Shown here piece by piece: positions 33,819 through 42,474 of a stretch of DNA of 64,000 nt (position 1 is the first letter of the stretch; each line of letters opens with the position of its first letter). Below the pieces are notes generated by a model. It did not search any database. It had not been told where the DNA came from and was given only the letters and a program-made list of their open reading frames with translations. The position numbers and the translations under genes were made by a program. Origin of the DNA: Streptomyces sp. SN-593. GTDB lineage: Bacteria; Actinomycetota; Actinomycetes; Streptomycetales; Streptomycetaceae. The DNA is taken from positions 3,633,001 through 3,697,000 of the forward strand of contig NZ_AP018365.1 in assembly GCF_016756395.1 (NCBI RefSeq), given 5' to 3'.

Positions 33819-35369
33819 TCAGTCGTCCGCCTCCTCCTCGGAGAAGTAGAGGAACGCCCCGAGGCCGTGGAAGTCGTTGGTCGCCTGGGGCCTGGCCACG
33901 TAGTAGGCGTAGTCGCCGACGTTCGTGCCTTCGGAGATGTTCGTCAGGTAGGTGAGCCCGTCGGCGTGCAGCGAGATCCGGGCCAGTTCGCCGCGCCGCC
34001 CGGCGTCCACGACGGGCTGGTAGGTGGCGGAGTCGACGTACCCGCGCTTGATCGCGGTGTCGATGGTCTGCGTGAACATCGCCGAGCAGGACGTCTCGGT
34101 CCAGTTGTCCGCGCTGCCGCCCTTGTCCACCACCTGGAACCACCGCCCGCTGGCCGGGTCCTGGTAGGCCGCCATGCCGCGGACCAGGTTCTGGACGATG
34201 GTCACGAGCTGGGCCCGGCGCGGCTGGTCGGCGGGGATCAGGTCGAGGATCTCGGTGGCGGCGACGCCGTACCAGCCCACCGCACGGCACCAGTACTCGG
34301 GCGCGAGCCCGGTGGCCGGGTCCGCCCAGGACGCCGCCTTCGAGGCGTCGTAGGCGTGCTTCATCAGGCCGTTGGCCTGCTGGAGGTGGCTGGCGTACAC
34401 CACAAGCTGCTTCGTCGCGATGTCGAAGGACTGGGCGCTGTCGCCGACGTACCGGCCGTACTGCGCCATGAACGGGTCGGCCATGAAGGTGCCGTCGGAC
34501 CAGAGCTGTTCGGCGCGGTCGGCGCCGGTGGCGTGCCAGAACCCGCCGTCGCTCGTGGTCGGGTACCCCGCGGCGGGCAGCAGCCGGTCGTGGATCTGCT
34601 TGGCGGCCAGGCCGTACTTGGTCAGGCCGGTCTCCCGGTAGAGGGCGATCATCACCTGGCCGGGCATCATGCTGTCCAGGCTGGTGAAGCTGTTGGAGAT
34701 GTGCCCGGAGGAGTCGACGAAGCGGTCGGCCCACGCCCTGACATACGCGATCAGGGCGGCCCGGCGCGCGGGATCGGCGGTGTGCTGGGCGAGTTGGTAC
34801 TGCCCCATCATGTAGAGCGCGACCGGGTAGCTCCAGCCGCCCACGGTCGCGGGGGTGTACCGGTGCATGGTCGAGTCGACCAGCGCGTCCGCCCACTGGG
34901 TGCCCAGGGTGTCGGCGACGGTGAGCGAGTCGAGGTCGGGCAGGCCGCCGGCGGTCGTGGCGGCGACCCGGATCGCGTTGGCGCCCGCCCGCAGGGTGAC
35001 GGGAATCCGGGAGACGGCCCAGGTGTCCCAGTCCGTGGTGGGGGCGAAGGCCGGGGCGGACACCACCGTGCCGTTGACACCGACGTCCGCCTGGCGCCCC
35101 GCCGCGGTGCCGTTGGAGTAGCGCAGGGCCAGGGTGGCGTCGCCCGCGGCGGGCGCGTCCACGGTGAACTCGACGTAGGCGCCGGCCTCGTTGGCGGTGT
35201 TGACGAACCCCGTTCCGGTGAAGCCCAGGTGGTCGGTGTCCACGGTGCCGTGGAAGACGGTCGCGTCCTCCGCCTCGTAGACGGACGACGCGGCGTGCGC
35301 CGGCCCGGCGGCCACCGCGCAGCTCGCCGCGAGTAATCCGACGACTGCCGCCACTGCTCTCGTACGCAT
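33819..35369 (-). CDS. GH105-type unsaturated uronyl hydrolase with CBM35-like domain, contains a TTA codon
   Basis: A Sec signal (residues 1-27) is followed by a beta-sandwich domain of the CBM35/CBM6 type (SSVYEAEDATVFHGTV ... YVEFTVDAPAAGDATLALRY, residues 28-155). The C-terminal 350 residues form an alpha/alpha-barrel of the GH88/GH105 group (YPVALYMMGQY, DGGFWHATG, WSDGTFMADPFMAQYG, EYWCRAVGWYGVAA). Such enzymes hydrate the unsaturated uronic acid left by polysaccharide lyases, which fits the PL8 lyase encoded just upstream. ATG at 35369 has AGGAGG 6 nt upstream. Leu12 in the signal peptide is the TTA codon at 35334-35336, so translation should need bldA tRNA. It follows the PL8 gene by 161 bp with no clear promoter between, so co-transcription is likely. 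Confidence 0.87.
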   Translation of the reverse strand: MRTRAVAAVVGLLAASCAVAAGPAHAASSVYEAEDATVFHGTVDTDHLGFTGTGFVNTANEAGAYVEFTVDAPAAGDATLALRYSNGTAAGRQADVGVNGTVVSAPAFAPTTDWDTWAVSRIPVTLRAGANAIRVAATTAGGLPDLDSLTVADTLGTQWADALVDSTMHRYTPATVGGWSYPVALYMMGQYQLAQHTADPARRAALIAYVRAWADRFVDSSGHISNSFTSLDSMMPGQVMIALYRETGLTKYGLAAKQIHDRLLPAAGYPTTSDGGFWHATGADRAEQLWSDGTFMADPFMAQYGRYVGDSAQSFDIATKQLVVYASHLQQANGLMKHAYDASKAASWADPATGLAPEYWCRAVGWYGVAATEILDLIPADQPRRAQLVTIVQNLVRGMAAYQDPASGRWFQVVDKGGSADNWTETSCSAMFTQTIDTAIKRGYVDSATYQPVVDAGRRGELARISLHADGLTYLTNISEGTNVGDYAYYVARPQATNDFHGLGAFLYFSEEEADD

Positions 35370-35530
35370 GGAGCCTCCTCTGTTCGGTTCGGTGAACGGG
35401 CGACTGTGCGGTCGTGCGGTCCGTGCGGTTCCGGGGGCGGGCGGTGCGGGCCCTACGTGCGGTGCGGGCGGTCCTACGGTGCGGGCGGTGCCCGCGGTGT
35501 GTGCCCGCGAGGGCACGTCGGGCCCCGACG

Positions 35531-37921
35531 TCACACGGCGAACCGGGCGACGAAGCTCTTCCCCGCCGCTCCCCCGACGGCCACCGCCAGCCGCACGTCC
35601 GGCGTGGTCGCGAGCACGGTGACGCCGGGGTCGGCGGAGGTCACGGCCGACACGGCGCCGTCCACGGTGACCGTCACCGTGCCGGTGAGCCGCTGGGTCG
35701 GATCGCAGACCGCGACGCTGAGCGTGCCGTCCTTCCGCTGCGTGACGACCGAGGCGGTCCGGTCGACCTGGATGCCCCCGGCCTTGGGCGCCCCCGCCTG
35801 CCAGACGTTCGCCATGGCGATCCCGGCGCCGGCCCGCCGGACGGCCTGCACCTGGGGCGAGTTCTCGACGGTGACGTCGTTCGACGCGGCGAACGCCGCG
35901 GTCTGCGCCGAGGTCGCGGCGGGAAGCTGGATGTAGCGGTAGCTCCCGCCGCTCGGGCTGACCCCGTGGTCGACCCACAGGGTGACGAACCTGCGGGTGT
36001 AGGCGGTCGTGTCGTCGTAGACCCCGCGGTGGTCCATGTCGGTCCACTTGCCGGTGCGGTCCTCGCGCACCATCGTGACGTGGCCGCCGACCGGGAAGAC
36101 GTAGCCGCCGAGGTTGTCGACGTGGATCCACCGCGGCTGGACGACGGTCGGTGTGCTGCTCGGGGTGGAGAGCACCACGGCACCGTCGACGTGGACGTTC
36201 GCCTGGCCGTTCGGGCCGGTGTTGCGGTTCTCGATGACCGACTCGACGGTGTGCCCGTCGGTGCTGGTGATCCCGGCGCCCAGGCAGACCACGATGTCGT
36301 CGACGCAGAACCACGACTTGCGGCCGGTGAGCGTCTGCACGGCGAACGACAGGCCCATCCCGGCGGCCACGTTCCCGTCGAGCAGGGCGCCGCCGGCCCA
36401 GGTGTTGGTGGAGCCGCGGTTGGTGCCGAGCGCGAGGGTCTTGGTGTCGAGGGTGACGCCGGGCACCCGGTACTTGTTCGCGGTCGGCCAGTAGGCGTTC
36501 GTCCAGTGGCCCGGCTGGGTGGCCAGGTAGAGGTAGGTGGCGCCCTCGCCGGTGTACCAGCCTTCGAGGTTCTCCGCGTTGGCGCTCTCGTAGGGCTTGA
36601 TCGCGGTGGTGTCCATGGCGATGGCGAAGGCGAACGCGGGGCGGCGGTGCACGATCCGGGCCATCGAGGTCGCGACGACGGAGGTGGTGGACTCGGGTCC
36701 GACCGGGATCGCCTGGTCGGCGACGACGGCCCGGCCCAGCGCGATCGACGAGGTGCGCACCTGCTCCAGCGGCACCGGGTCGTAGCCGAAGAAGTCCTGG
36801 TAGGTGTCCGTGGTGATCCAGCCCTTGACCTGCGAGCGGACGGTGAGCGCCTGGCCCGCGGGGAAGAGGCGGGCCAACTGGAGCAGGGTGGCGCCGGTCA
36901 GCCGGCCGATGCGGTGGTCGGTCTCGTAGAAGCGGGACAGCGCCCGGCCGCGCACCATGTCCATGAACGCGCCGCGGTAGATCCAGGGCACGTAGTTGGC
37001 CTGCGTCCAGGTGAAGACGCGCTGCACCTGGTCGGCGGTCGCCGCCCACGGGGTGCCCTGGAGGGCGACCAGCAGGTAGGTCAGGTACTGGAGCAGGGAC
37101 ACGCCGTAGGAGCCGTTGTAGGCGTAGACCTTGTGCTGGACGAAGCCGCCGTCGGGATAGAAGCCGTCACCGGCGGTGCTGTACGGGTAGAGGCCGGCGA
37201 TCGCCGTCATGGCGCTGCCGATCACGGCCGCGTCCTGGCTCAGCGCGCCGCGCACGGTCGTGACGGCGCAGGTCCAGTTGAGGTTGGCGCCGGTGGCGGC
37301 CGCCCCGCCGACCCGGCTCGGGTCCGGCAGGTAGCGGGCGACGGCGGCCGTGGCGGTGCCGATCTCGCTGGCGGAGAGCTGGTCGTACAGGGCGACGCAG
37401 GTGTCGTTCAGCGCCAGGGGGATGCCGATCTGGAAGTCCCACCAGTTGTCGTAGCTCGCGGCGACGCCGTACTTGTGGGCGAGGAACCAGTCGAGGGCGG
37501 AGCGGATGTCGGCCAGCAGCTCGGCGTTGCCGGAGAGCGACGAGCCGGGGGACGCGTAGGCGAGGGCGAGTTGGCGCAGCCGCCCGATCACGTCGCGCTG
37601 GACCGCCGAGACGGTGCCGCTGTCCAGGTCGGCCCACAGGTAGGTGCGGGAGGCCGAGGTGTCCAGTGTCGACCACAGGCCGTCCGCCGCGTCGGCAGCG
37701 TCCTGCACGTAGCCGGCGATCACCGGGTCGGAGGCGCTGTAGCTGCCGATCAGCGTGTCGTGCCACTGGCTCCTGACCTTCGCGAAGTCCGCGGCCGTCG
37801 CCGCGGCGGCCCGGGCCGGGGCGCCGAGGGCCGAGCCGAGGAACCACGCGGGGGCCAGCGCGGCGCCGGCCAGCAGCGTGGAACGGCGGGTGATGCCACG
37901 GGAGGTGTGCTCTGCGGACAT
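35531..37921 (-). CDS. Tat-exported polysaccharide lyase family 8 (hyaluronate/chondroitin/xanthan lyase type)
   Basis: A Tat signal (GITRRSTLLAGAALAPAWFLG) is followed by an alpha/alpha-toroid with the PL8 catalytic region: NWWDFQIGIPLALNDT (Asn), and DGGFVQHKVYAYNGSYG (His and Tyr). The C-terminal beta-sandwiches run to residue 796. PL8 enzymes cut uronic-acid-containing chains by beta-elimination and leave an unsaturated residue, the substrate of the neighbouring GH105. Which of hyaluronan, chondroitin or xanthan is used cannot be told from the active site alone. The start ATG at 37921 has GAGG 7 nt upstream. It is divergent from the LacI regulator, with a shared TAATACGTATTA site between them. 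Confidence 0.9.
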   Translation of the reverse strand: MSAEHTSRGITRRSTLLAGAALAPAWFLGSALGAPARAAAATAADFAKVRSQWHDTLIGSYSASDPVIAGYVQDAADAADGLWSTLDTSASRTYLWADLDSGTVSAVQRDVIGRLRQLALAYASPGSSLSGNAELLADIRSALDWFLAHKYGVAASYDNWWDFQIGIPLALNDTCVALYDQLSASEIGTATAAVARYLPDPSRVGGAAATGANLNWTCAVTTVRGALSQDAAVIGSAMTAIAGLYPYSTAGDGFYPDGGFVQHKVYAYNGSYGVSLLQYLTYLLVALQGTPWAATADQVQRVFTWTQANYVPWIYRGAFMDMVRGRALSRFYETDHRIGRLTGATLLQLARLFPAGQALTVRSQVKGWITTDTYQDFFGYDPVPLEQVRTSSIALGRAVVADQAIPVGPESTTSVVATSMARIVHRRPAFAFAIAMDTTAIKPYESANAENLEGWYTGEGATYLYLATQPGHWTNAYWPTANKYRVPGVTLDTKTLALGTNRGSTNTWAGGALLDGNVAAGMGLSFAVQTLTGRKSWFCVDDIVVCLGAGITSTDGHTVESVIENRNTGPNGQANVHVDGAVVLSTPSSTPTVVQPRWIHVDNLGGYVFPVGGHVTMVREDRTGKWTDMDHRGVYDDTTAYTRRFVTLWVDHGVSPSGGSYRYIQLPAATSAQTAAFAASNDVTVENSPQVQAVRRAGAGIAMANVWQAGAPKAGGIQVDRTASVVTQRKDGTLSVAVCDPTQRLTGTVTVTVDGAVSAVTSADPGVTVLATTPDVRLAVAVGGAAGKSFVARFAV

Positions 37922-38028
37922 GGGAGGACCTCACGGTAGGGGGAGGACGGCGGCCGGGAGCGGACCGGAACGGGCGGCGCCGGGGGCGTGAGGGATGGTG
38001 GCGCCGCGCGACGGTGGAAGTCAAGGGA

Positions 38029-38040
38029 TAATACGTATTA
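38029..38040. promoter_or_regulatory. LacI-type operator between the lyase and its regulator
   Basis: TAATACGTATTA is a perfect 12-bp palindrome in the divergent spacer, 107 bp from the lyase start and 106 bp from the LacI start. A near-identical site lies at 39507-39518. A palindrome with a central CG is the normal form of LacI-family operators. Confidence 0.8.
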
Positions 38041-38146
38041 GCATGGGGCCCGGCGGAGAGCGGCCGGATCACGCCGGATCACTCCGGATCGCGCTGGCCG
38101 GCGCCGGCTCGGAGCCGCACCTGCGGAGAGGAAGGGTGGCGTTACG

Positions 38147-39223
38147 ATGCGACACGTGACGCAGCGCCGGAAACGGGTGACCCAGGCCGAGGTGGCCCGC
38201 CTCGCGGGCGTCTCCCAGGCGATGGTCTCCCTGGTGCTCAACGACTCCGACGGGGTGCGGGTCGCGCCCGAGACGCGCAAGCGCGTCGAGGAGGCGCTGC
38301 GCCGGACCGGCTACACCGTGGACATCATGGGCCGCCGCCTGCGCGGGAAGTCCAACCAGATCCTCGGGGTGTTCACCTACGAGGCGGTCTTCCCCTCGGG
38401 CACCGCCGACTTCTACGGCCCCTTCCTCGGCGGCATCGAGGAGGAGTCCGAGGCGCAGGGCTTCGACCTGCTGCTCTTCACCAGCCCGGGCCGCCGCCAG
38501 GGCCGACGCAAGGTGTACGAGGAGGGGTCGAACCGGCTCGGCATTGCGGACGGCTGCATCCTGCTCGGGCGGCACACCGACCGGGACGAGCTGGACCGCC
38601 TGGTGGACGAGCGGTTCCCGTTCGTCTTCATCGGCCGGCGCGAGTCGTCGGCGGGTCCGGTCAGCTACGTCGGCGGCGACTACGCCGCGGCCACCGCGGA
38701 GCTGTACGAGCGGCTGTGGTCGCTCGGCCACCGGCGGGTGGCGCTGGTCGGCTACCGGGAGGAGAGCGAGTCGACGGCCGACCGCCGCGCGGGGTACCTG
38801 CACGCGTGCCGGCGGCACCGCAAGGCGCCCCTCGCCCTCAGCGACGACGACCCGTCCGCGGTGTTCGGCCGGCTGCGGGCCGACGGGGTGACCGCCGCGC
38901 TGGTGGAGGCGACGGAGATGGCGGCGGCGCTGCGGGCGCTCGCCACCGGGGCCGGGCTGCGCGTGCCGGAGGACCTGTCGATCGGGGTGCTCGGCGACAC
39001 CGATCCCACGCAGACCTCGGCGTGGCCGTTGCGGACGGCGCCGGAGGCCGACTGGACCACGTTCCGCATCCCGCGGCGCGACATGGGCGCGCGGGCGGTG
39101 CGCATCCTGGTCGGGATGCTGCGCGGCGAGATGGAGCCGGGGCGCAGGACGCAGGTGCTCCTCCCCTGCGAGCTGGTCGAAGGCACCACGGTCACCACGG
39201 CGCCGCCCCGCTCCCGCCGCTGA
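38147..39223 (+). CDS. LacI-family transcriptional regulator of the glycan locus
   Basis: The N-terminal HTH (TQAEVARLAGVSQAMVSLVLND, residues 11-32) and hinge helix are followed by a periplasmic-binding-protein-like effector domain (QILGVFTYEAVFPSG ... VPEDLSIGVLGDTD). It is expected to bind the TAATACGWATTA sites and to release them when a sugar from the substrate binds. The position between the lyase gene and the importer operon, with one site before each, makes both the probable targets, along with itself. ATG at 38147 has GAGAGGAAGG upstream. The sequence is full length (358 residues). Confidence 0.92.
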   Translation: MRHVTQRRKRVTQAEVARLAGVSQAMVSLVLNDSDGVRVAPETRKRVEEALRRTGYTVDIMGRRLRGKSNQILGVFTYEAVFPSGTADFYGPFLGGIEEESEAQGFDLLLFTSPGRRQGRRKVYEEGSNRLGIADGCILLGRHTDRDELDRLVDERFPFVFIGRRESSAGPVSYVGGDYAAATAELYERLWSLGHRRVALVGYREESESTADRRAGYLHACRRHRKAPLALSDDDPSAVFGRLRADGVTAALVEATEMAAALRALATGAGLRVPEDLSIGVLGDTDPTQTSAWPLRTAPEADWTTFRIPRRDMGARAVRILVGMLRGEMEPGRRTQVLLPCELVEGTTVTTAPPRSRR

Positions 39224-39473
39224 CCGGCGCCCGCGCCCGCGTCCGCGCCATCCCCCGCGCCCGAGTCCGCGTCCGCACCCGCCGCTGACCAGCACCCGCA
39301 CCCGGACCCGCACGGACGAACCCACCCGCACCCCGTCGGCGGCGCCGCCCGTTTCCGGTTCCGGACGATCCCACCCGCGCCCCCGGCACCGACGCACCCC
39401 CGGCGCTGACGCGCGTCCGCGAGCACGCCCGTCCGCGGGCCGCGGCCTCCTCCCACCGCTTCCGTCCATCTCG
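39224..39473. other. Spacer with short Pro/Arg-type repeats
   Basis: No gene is recognised. CGCGCCCGCGTCCGC-like words are repeated at about 39230-39300. The end of this gap holds the promoter and operator described separately. Confidence 0.4.
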
Positions 39474-39502
39474 TTGACTTCTCCGGCTTCCTTCCCTAGC
39501 GT
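39474..39502 (+). promoter_or_regulatory. Promoter of the oxidoreductase-importer operon
   Basis: TTGACT (39474-39479) and TAGCGT (39497-39502) are separated by 17 nt. Initiation about 7 nt later falls inside the operator at 39507-39518, the classic layout for LacI-type repression. Confidence 0.7.
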
Positions 39503-39506
39503 GCGC

Positions 39507-39518
39507 TAATACGAATTA
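39507..39518. promoter_or_regulatory. LacI-type operator at the start of the importer operon
   Basis: TAATACGAATTA differs from the palindrome at 38029-38040 at only one base. It lies directly behind the -10 box and in front of the AAGGAGG ribosome-binding site of the first gene. Confidence 0.8.
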
Positions 39519-39535
39519 CCAAGGAGGACGCGCAG

Positions 39536-41152
39536 GTGAAGGAACTACGCACGGACGTGCTGGTCGTCGGCGGGGGGCTCGGCGGCATAGCCGCCGCCCT
39601 GGCCGCGACCGAGCACGGCGCACGGGTCGTGCTCACCGAGGGCCCCCGGTGGCTCGGCGGCCAGCTCACCGCCCAGGCCACCCCGCCGGACGAGCACCCG
39701 TGGGTCGAGATGCTCGGCGTCACCGCGTCGTACCGGGCGATGCGGGAGGGCGTCCGCGGCTACTACCGGCGCCACTACCCGCTCACTGCGCAGGCGCTGC
39801 GCGCCCGCCAGCTCAATCCGGGCGCCGGCCTGGTGAGCCGGCTCTGCCACGAGCCGCGGGTGGCCGTGGCGGTGCTGGAGGCGATGCTCGCCCCCGCCCG
39901 CAGCTCCGGCCGGCTGACCGTGCTGCGCCCCTACCGCCCGGACTCGGCCGCGGTCGACGGCGACGCGGTCACCGCGGTGACCCTGGTGCCGGACGGCGAC
40001 ACCGCGGACGGCCCGGTGACCGTGCAGGCCCGCTACGTCATCGACGCCACCGAGACCGGTGAACTCCTGCCGCTGACCGGCACCGAGTACGTCACCGGCG
40101 CCGAGTCCCGGGACGACACCGGCGAGCCCGGCGCGAAGGACACCGCGGAACCGCTGACCATGCAGGCGGCGTCGTGGTGCTTCGCGGTGGACCACGTCGA
40201 CGGCGACCACACCATCGACCGCCCGGCGACGTACGACCACTGGCGGTCCGTCCGCCCGGACATCTGGCCCGGACCGCTGCTCGCGTTCTCCTGGCCGAAC
40301 CCCCGCACCCTCGAACCGTCGAAGGGCTGGCTGGACCCGAACCCGGACGACGACCCGCTGGCCGTCGAGGCGGACCAGAGCAAGGACGCCGGCACCGACG
40401 ACCTGTGGCGGTTCCGGCGGATCGCGGCCCGCAGGCAGTTCGAGCCCGGCGCGTACGCCAGCGACATCACCCTGGTGAACTGGCCGATGATCGACTACAT
40501 GGACGGGCCGCTCTTCGAGGTCCCGGCCGACGAGGCGGCGGCGCACCGCGCCGGCGCGCGCGAGCTGGCGCTGTCGGCGCTGTACTGGATGCAGACCGAG
40601 GCGCCGCGGCCCGACGGCGGCACCGGCTTCCCCTCCCTGCGGCTGCGCGGCGACCTGCTCGGCACCGACGACGGCCTGGCCCAGGACCCCTACGTGCGGG
40701 AGTCCCGCCGTATCCGGGCCGTCACCACGGTCCGCGAGGACGACGTGTCGCTGGCGATCCGCGGCGAGCGCGGCGCGACCCGCTACCCGGACTCGGTCGG
40801 CATCGGCATGTACCGGATCGACCTGCACCCCTCGACCGGCGGCGACACCTACCTGGACGTGGCGTCGGCCCCGTTCCAGATCCCGCTCGGCGCGCTGCTG
40901 CCCCGGCGGGTGGCCAACCTGCTGCCGGCGGCCAAGAACATCGGCACCACGCACATCACCAACGGCGCCTACCGCCTGCACCCGGTCGAGTGGAACATCG
41001 GCGAGGCGGCCGGCGCGCTGGCCGCGCACTGCGTCGCCACCGGCCGCACCCCGCACGGCGTGCACGCCACGCCCGACCACCTCGACGACTACCAGTCCCT
41101 GCTGTCCGGGCGCGGCGTCCCGCTGGCCTGGCCCGAGATCCGCGGCTACTAG
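39536..41152 (+). CDS. FAD-dependent oxidoreductase of a sugar-utilisation operon
   Basis: The N-terminal dinucleotide-binding motif DVLVVGGGLGGIAAALAA (residues 7-24) and PRWLGGQLTAQ indicate an FAD enzyme of the FAD_oxidored (PF12831-like) group, often found with carbohydrate operons. The C-terminal FAD motif lies near LLPAAKNIGTTHITNGAYRLHPVEWNIGEAAG. It has no signal peptide and is cytoplasmic. Members are sometimes misannotated as xanthan lyase; the chemistry (oxidation or elimination on a sugar) is not known. GTG at 39536 follows AAGGAGG. It is the first gene of a four-gene operon with a sugar importer, 21 bp before the binding protein. Confidence 0.85.
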   Translation: MKELRTDVLVVGGGLGGIAAALAATEHGARVVLTEGPRWLGGQLTAQATPPDEHPWVEMLGVTASYRAMREGVRGYYRRHYPLTAQALRARQLNPGAGLVSRLCHEPRVAVAVLEAMLAPARSSGRLTVLRPYRPDSAAVDGDAVTAVTLVPDGDTADGPVTVQARYVIDATETGELLPLTGTEYVTGAESRDDTGEPGAKDTAEPLTMQAASWCFAVDHVDGDHTIDRPATYDHWRSVRPDIWPGPLLAFSWPNPRTLEPSKGWLDPNPDDDPLAVEADQSKDAGTDDLWRFRRIAARRQFEPGAYASDITLVNWPMIDYMDGPLFEVPADEAAAHRAGARELALSALYWMQTEAPRPDGGTGFPSLRLRGDLLGTDDGLAQDPYVRESRRIRAVTTVREDDVSLAIRGERGATRYPDSVGIGMYRIDLHPSTGGDTYLDVASAPFQIPLGALLPRRVANLLPAAKNIGTTHITNGAYRLHPVEWNIGEAAGALAAHCVATGRTPHGVHATPDHLDDYQSLLSGRGVPLAWPEIRGY

Positions 41153-41173
41153 AACTGACCCTCTGGAGCAACG

Positions 41174-42469
41174 ATGAGAACCAGACGCCTCCGGCTCACC
41201 TCCCTCGCCCTGTCCGCCGCGTGCCTGCTGACCGCCTGCCTGGCGGGCTGCTCGAACGGGTCCGGCTCGGGCGACGACACGGACGTGTCGCTGCGGATGA
41301 CGGTGTGGAGCAACGACGCCTCGCAGACGGCTCTGTTCGACAGCATCGCGGCCGCCTACCGCAAGACGCACCCGGACATCAGGTCGATCACCTTCGACTA
41401 CCTCCCGATCGACAACTACACCACCGCCCTGACCACGCAGATCGCCGGCAGCAACCCGCCCGACATGGCGTGGGTCCTGGAGCGGGACGCCCCCGACTTC
41501 GTGTCGTCCGGAGCCCTGACCGACCTCACCCCGACCCTGCGGAAGACCCCCGGCTACCAGTACGACGACCTGACGCCCGCGGCCACCAAGCTGTGGAAGC
41601 AGGACGGGGACCTGTACGCGTACCCCTTCTCCACCTCGCCGTTCGGGATGTTCTACAACAAGGACCTGCTGAAGAAGGCCGGGGTGACCTCGACGCCGGA
41701 CCAGCTCGTCGCCGCCCACCAGTGGACGTGGCAGAACGCGGAGAAGACGGCCGCGCAGGTCGTCGCGCACACCGACAAGCAGGGCCTGGTGGTGCGGGAC
41801 TGGGACTACAAGACCTGGATCGAGCTGGCCTCCTTGTGGCGCGGCTGGGGGGCCGACGCGTGGTCGGCCGACGGGAGGACCTGCGGGTTCGACACGCCGC
41901 AGATGCGGCAGGCGATGACCTTCCTGCACGACGCGATCTTCACGGACAAGGCGCTGCCCGGACCCGGTGAGACCGCCGACTTCTTCGCCGGCGAGTCCGC
42001 CCTGACCGTCACCCAGATCAGCCGTGCCACGCTGCTGGCCGACCACCCGTTCGACTGGGGGATCGTCCCGCTGCCCTCCGGCCCGGCCGGCGCGTCGCAG
42101 GTGATCGGGCAGGCCGGCATCGGCGTCATGGCCAAGGGCGCGCACAAGCAGCAGGCCGCCGACTTCCTCGCCTACTTCTCCGACCCGGCCAACTCCGCGA
42201 AGCTGGCCCGCTACTTCCCGCCGGCCCGCACCAGCCAGCTCACCACCGCCGCGCTGGCCAAGGCCAACCCCCTGTTCACCGCGCAGCAGTTGCAGGACGT
42301 GGTGATCGACGGCATCAAGGACGGCGCCGTCCTGCCGTCCCACGAGGACAGCGCCAAGATCGCCAACCTGGTCCAGAACGCGCTCGACCCGATGTGGAAG
42401 GCCGGGGCGAACGTCGACTCCGTGCTGGCGGGCGTGTGCAAGGCGATCAAGCCGGCCCTGTCGGAGTGA
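41174..42469 (+). CDS. Sugar ABC transporter substrate-binding lipoprotein
   Basis: The signal ends in lipobox LAGCS (Cys near residue 26), and the mature protein follows family 1 extracellular solute-binding proteins (MTVWSNDASQTALFDSIAAAYRKTHPDI ... YAYPFSTSPFGMFYNKDLLKKAG, and the Trp-rich WRGWGADAW). It captures an oligosaccharide outside the cell and delivers it to the two permeases encoded next. It starts at ATG 41174. No ATPase gene is present in the operon; Streptomyces importers of this type commonly share the MsiK ATPase encoded elsewhere. Confidence 0.93.
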   Translation: MRTRRLRLTSLALSAACLLTACLAGCSNGSGSGDDTDVSLRMTVWSNDASQTALFDSIAAAYRKTHPDIRSITFDYLPIDNYTTALTTQIAGSNPPDMAWVLERDAPDFVSSGALTDLTPTLRKTPGYQYDDLTPAATKLWKQDGDLYAYPFSTSPFGMFYNKDLLKKAGVTSTPDQLVAAHQWTWQNAEKTAAQVVAHTDKQGLVVRDWDYKTWIELASLWRGWGADAWSADGRTCGFDTPQMRQAMTFLHDAIFTDKALPGPGETADFFAGESALTVTQISRATLLADHPFDWGIVPLPSGPAGASQVIGQAGIGVMAKGAHKQQAADFLAYFSDPANSAKLARYFPPARTSQLTTAALAKANPLFTAQQLQDVVIDGIKDGAVLPSHEDSAKIANLVQNALDPMWKAGANVDSVLAGVCKAIKPALSE

Positions 42470-42474
42470 CCGCC

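Noticed and set aside
29367..35336. Open frame of 1989 codons on the plus strand
   Set aside because: It runs antisense through the helicase, the zincin-like gene and GH105 and across two tRNA genes. There is no recognisable domain.
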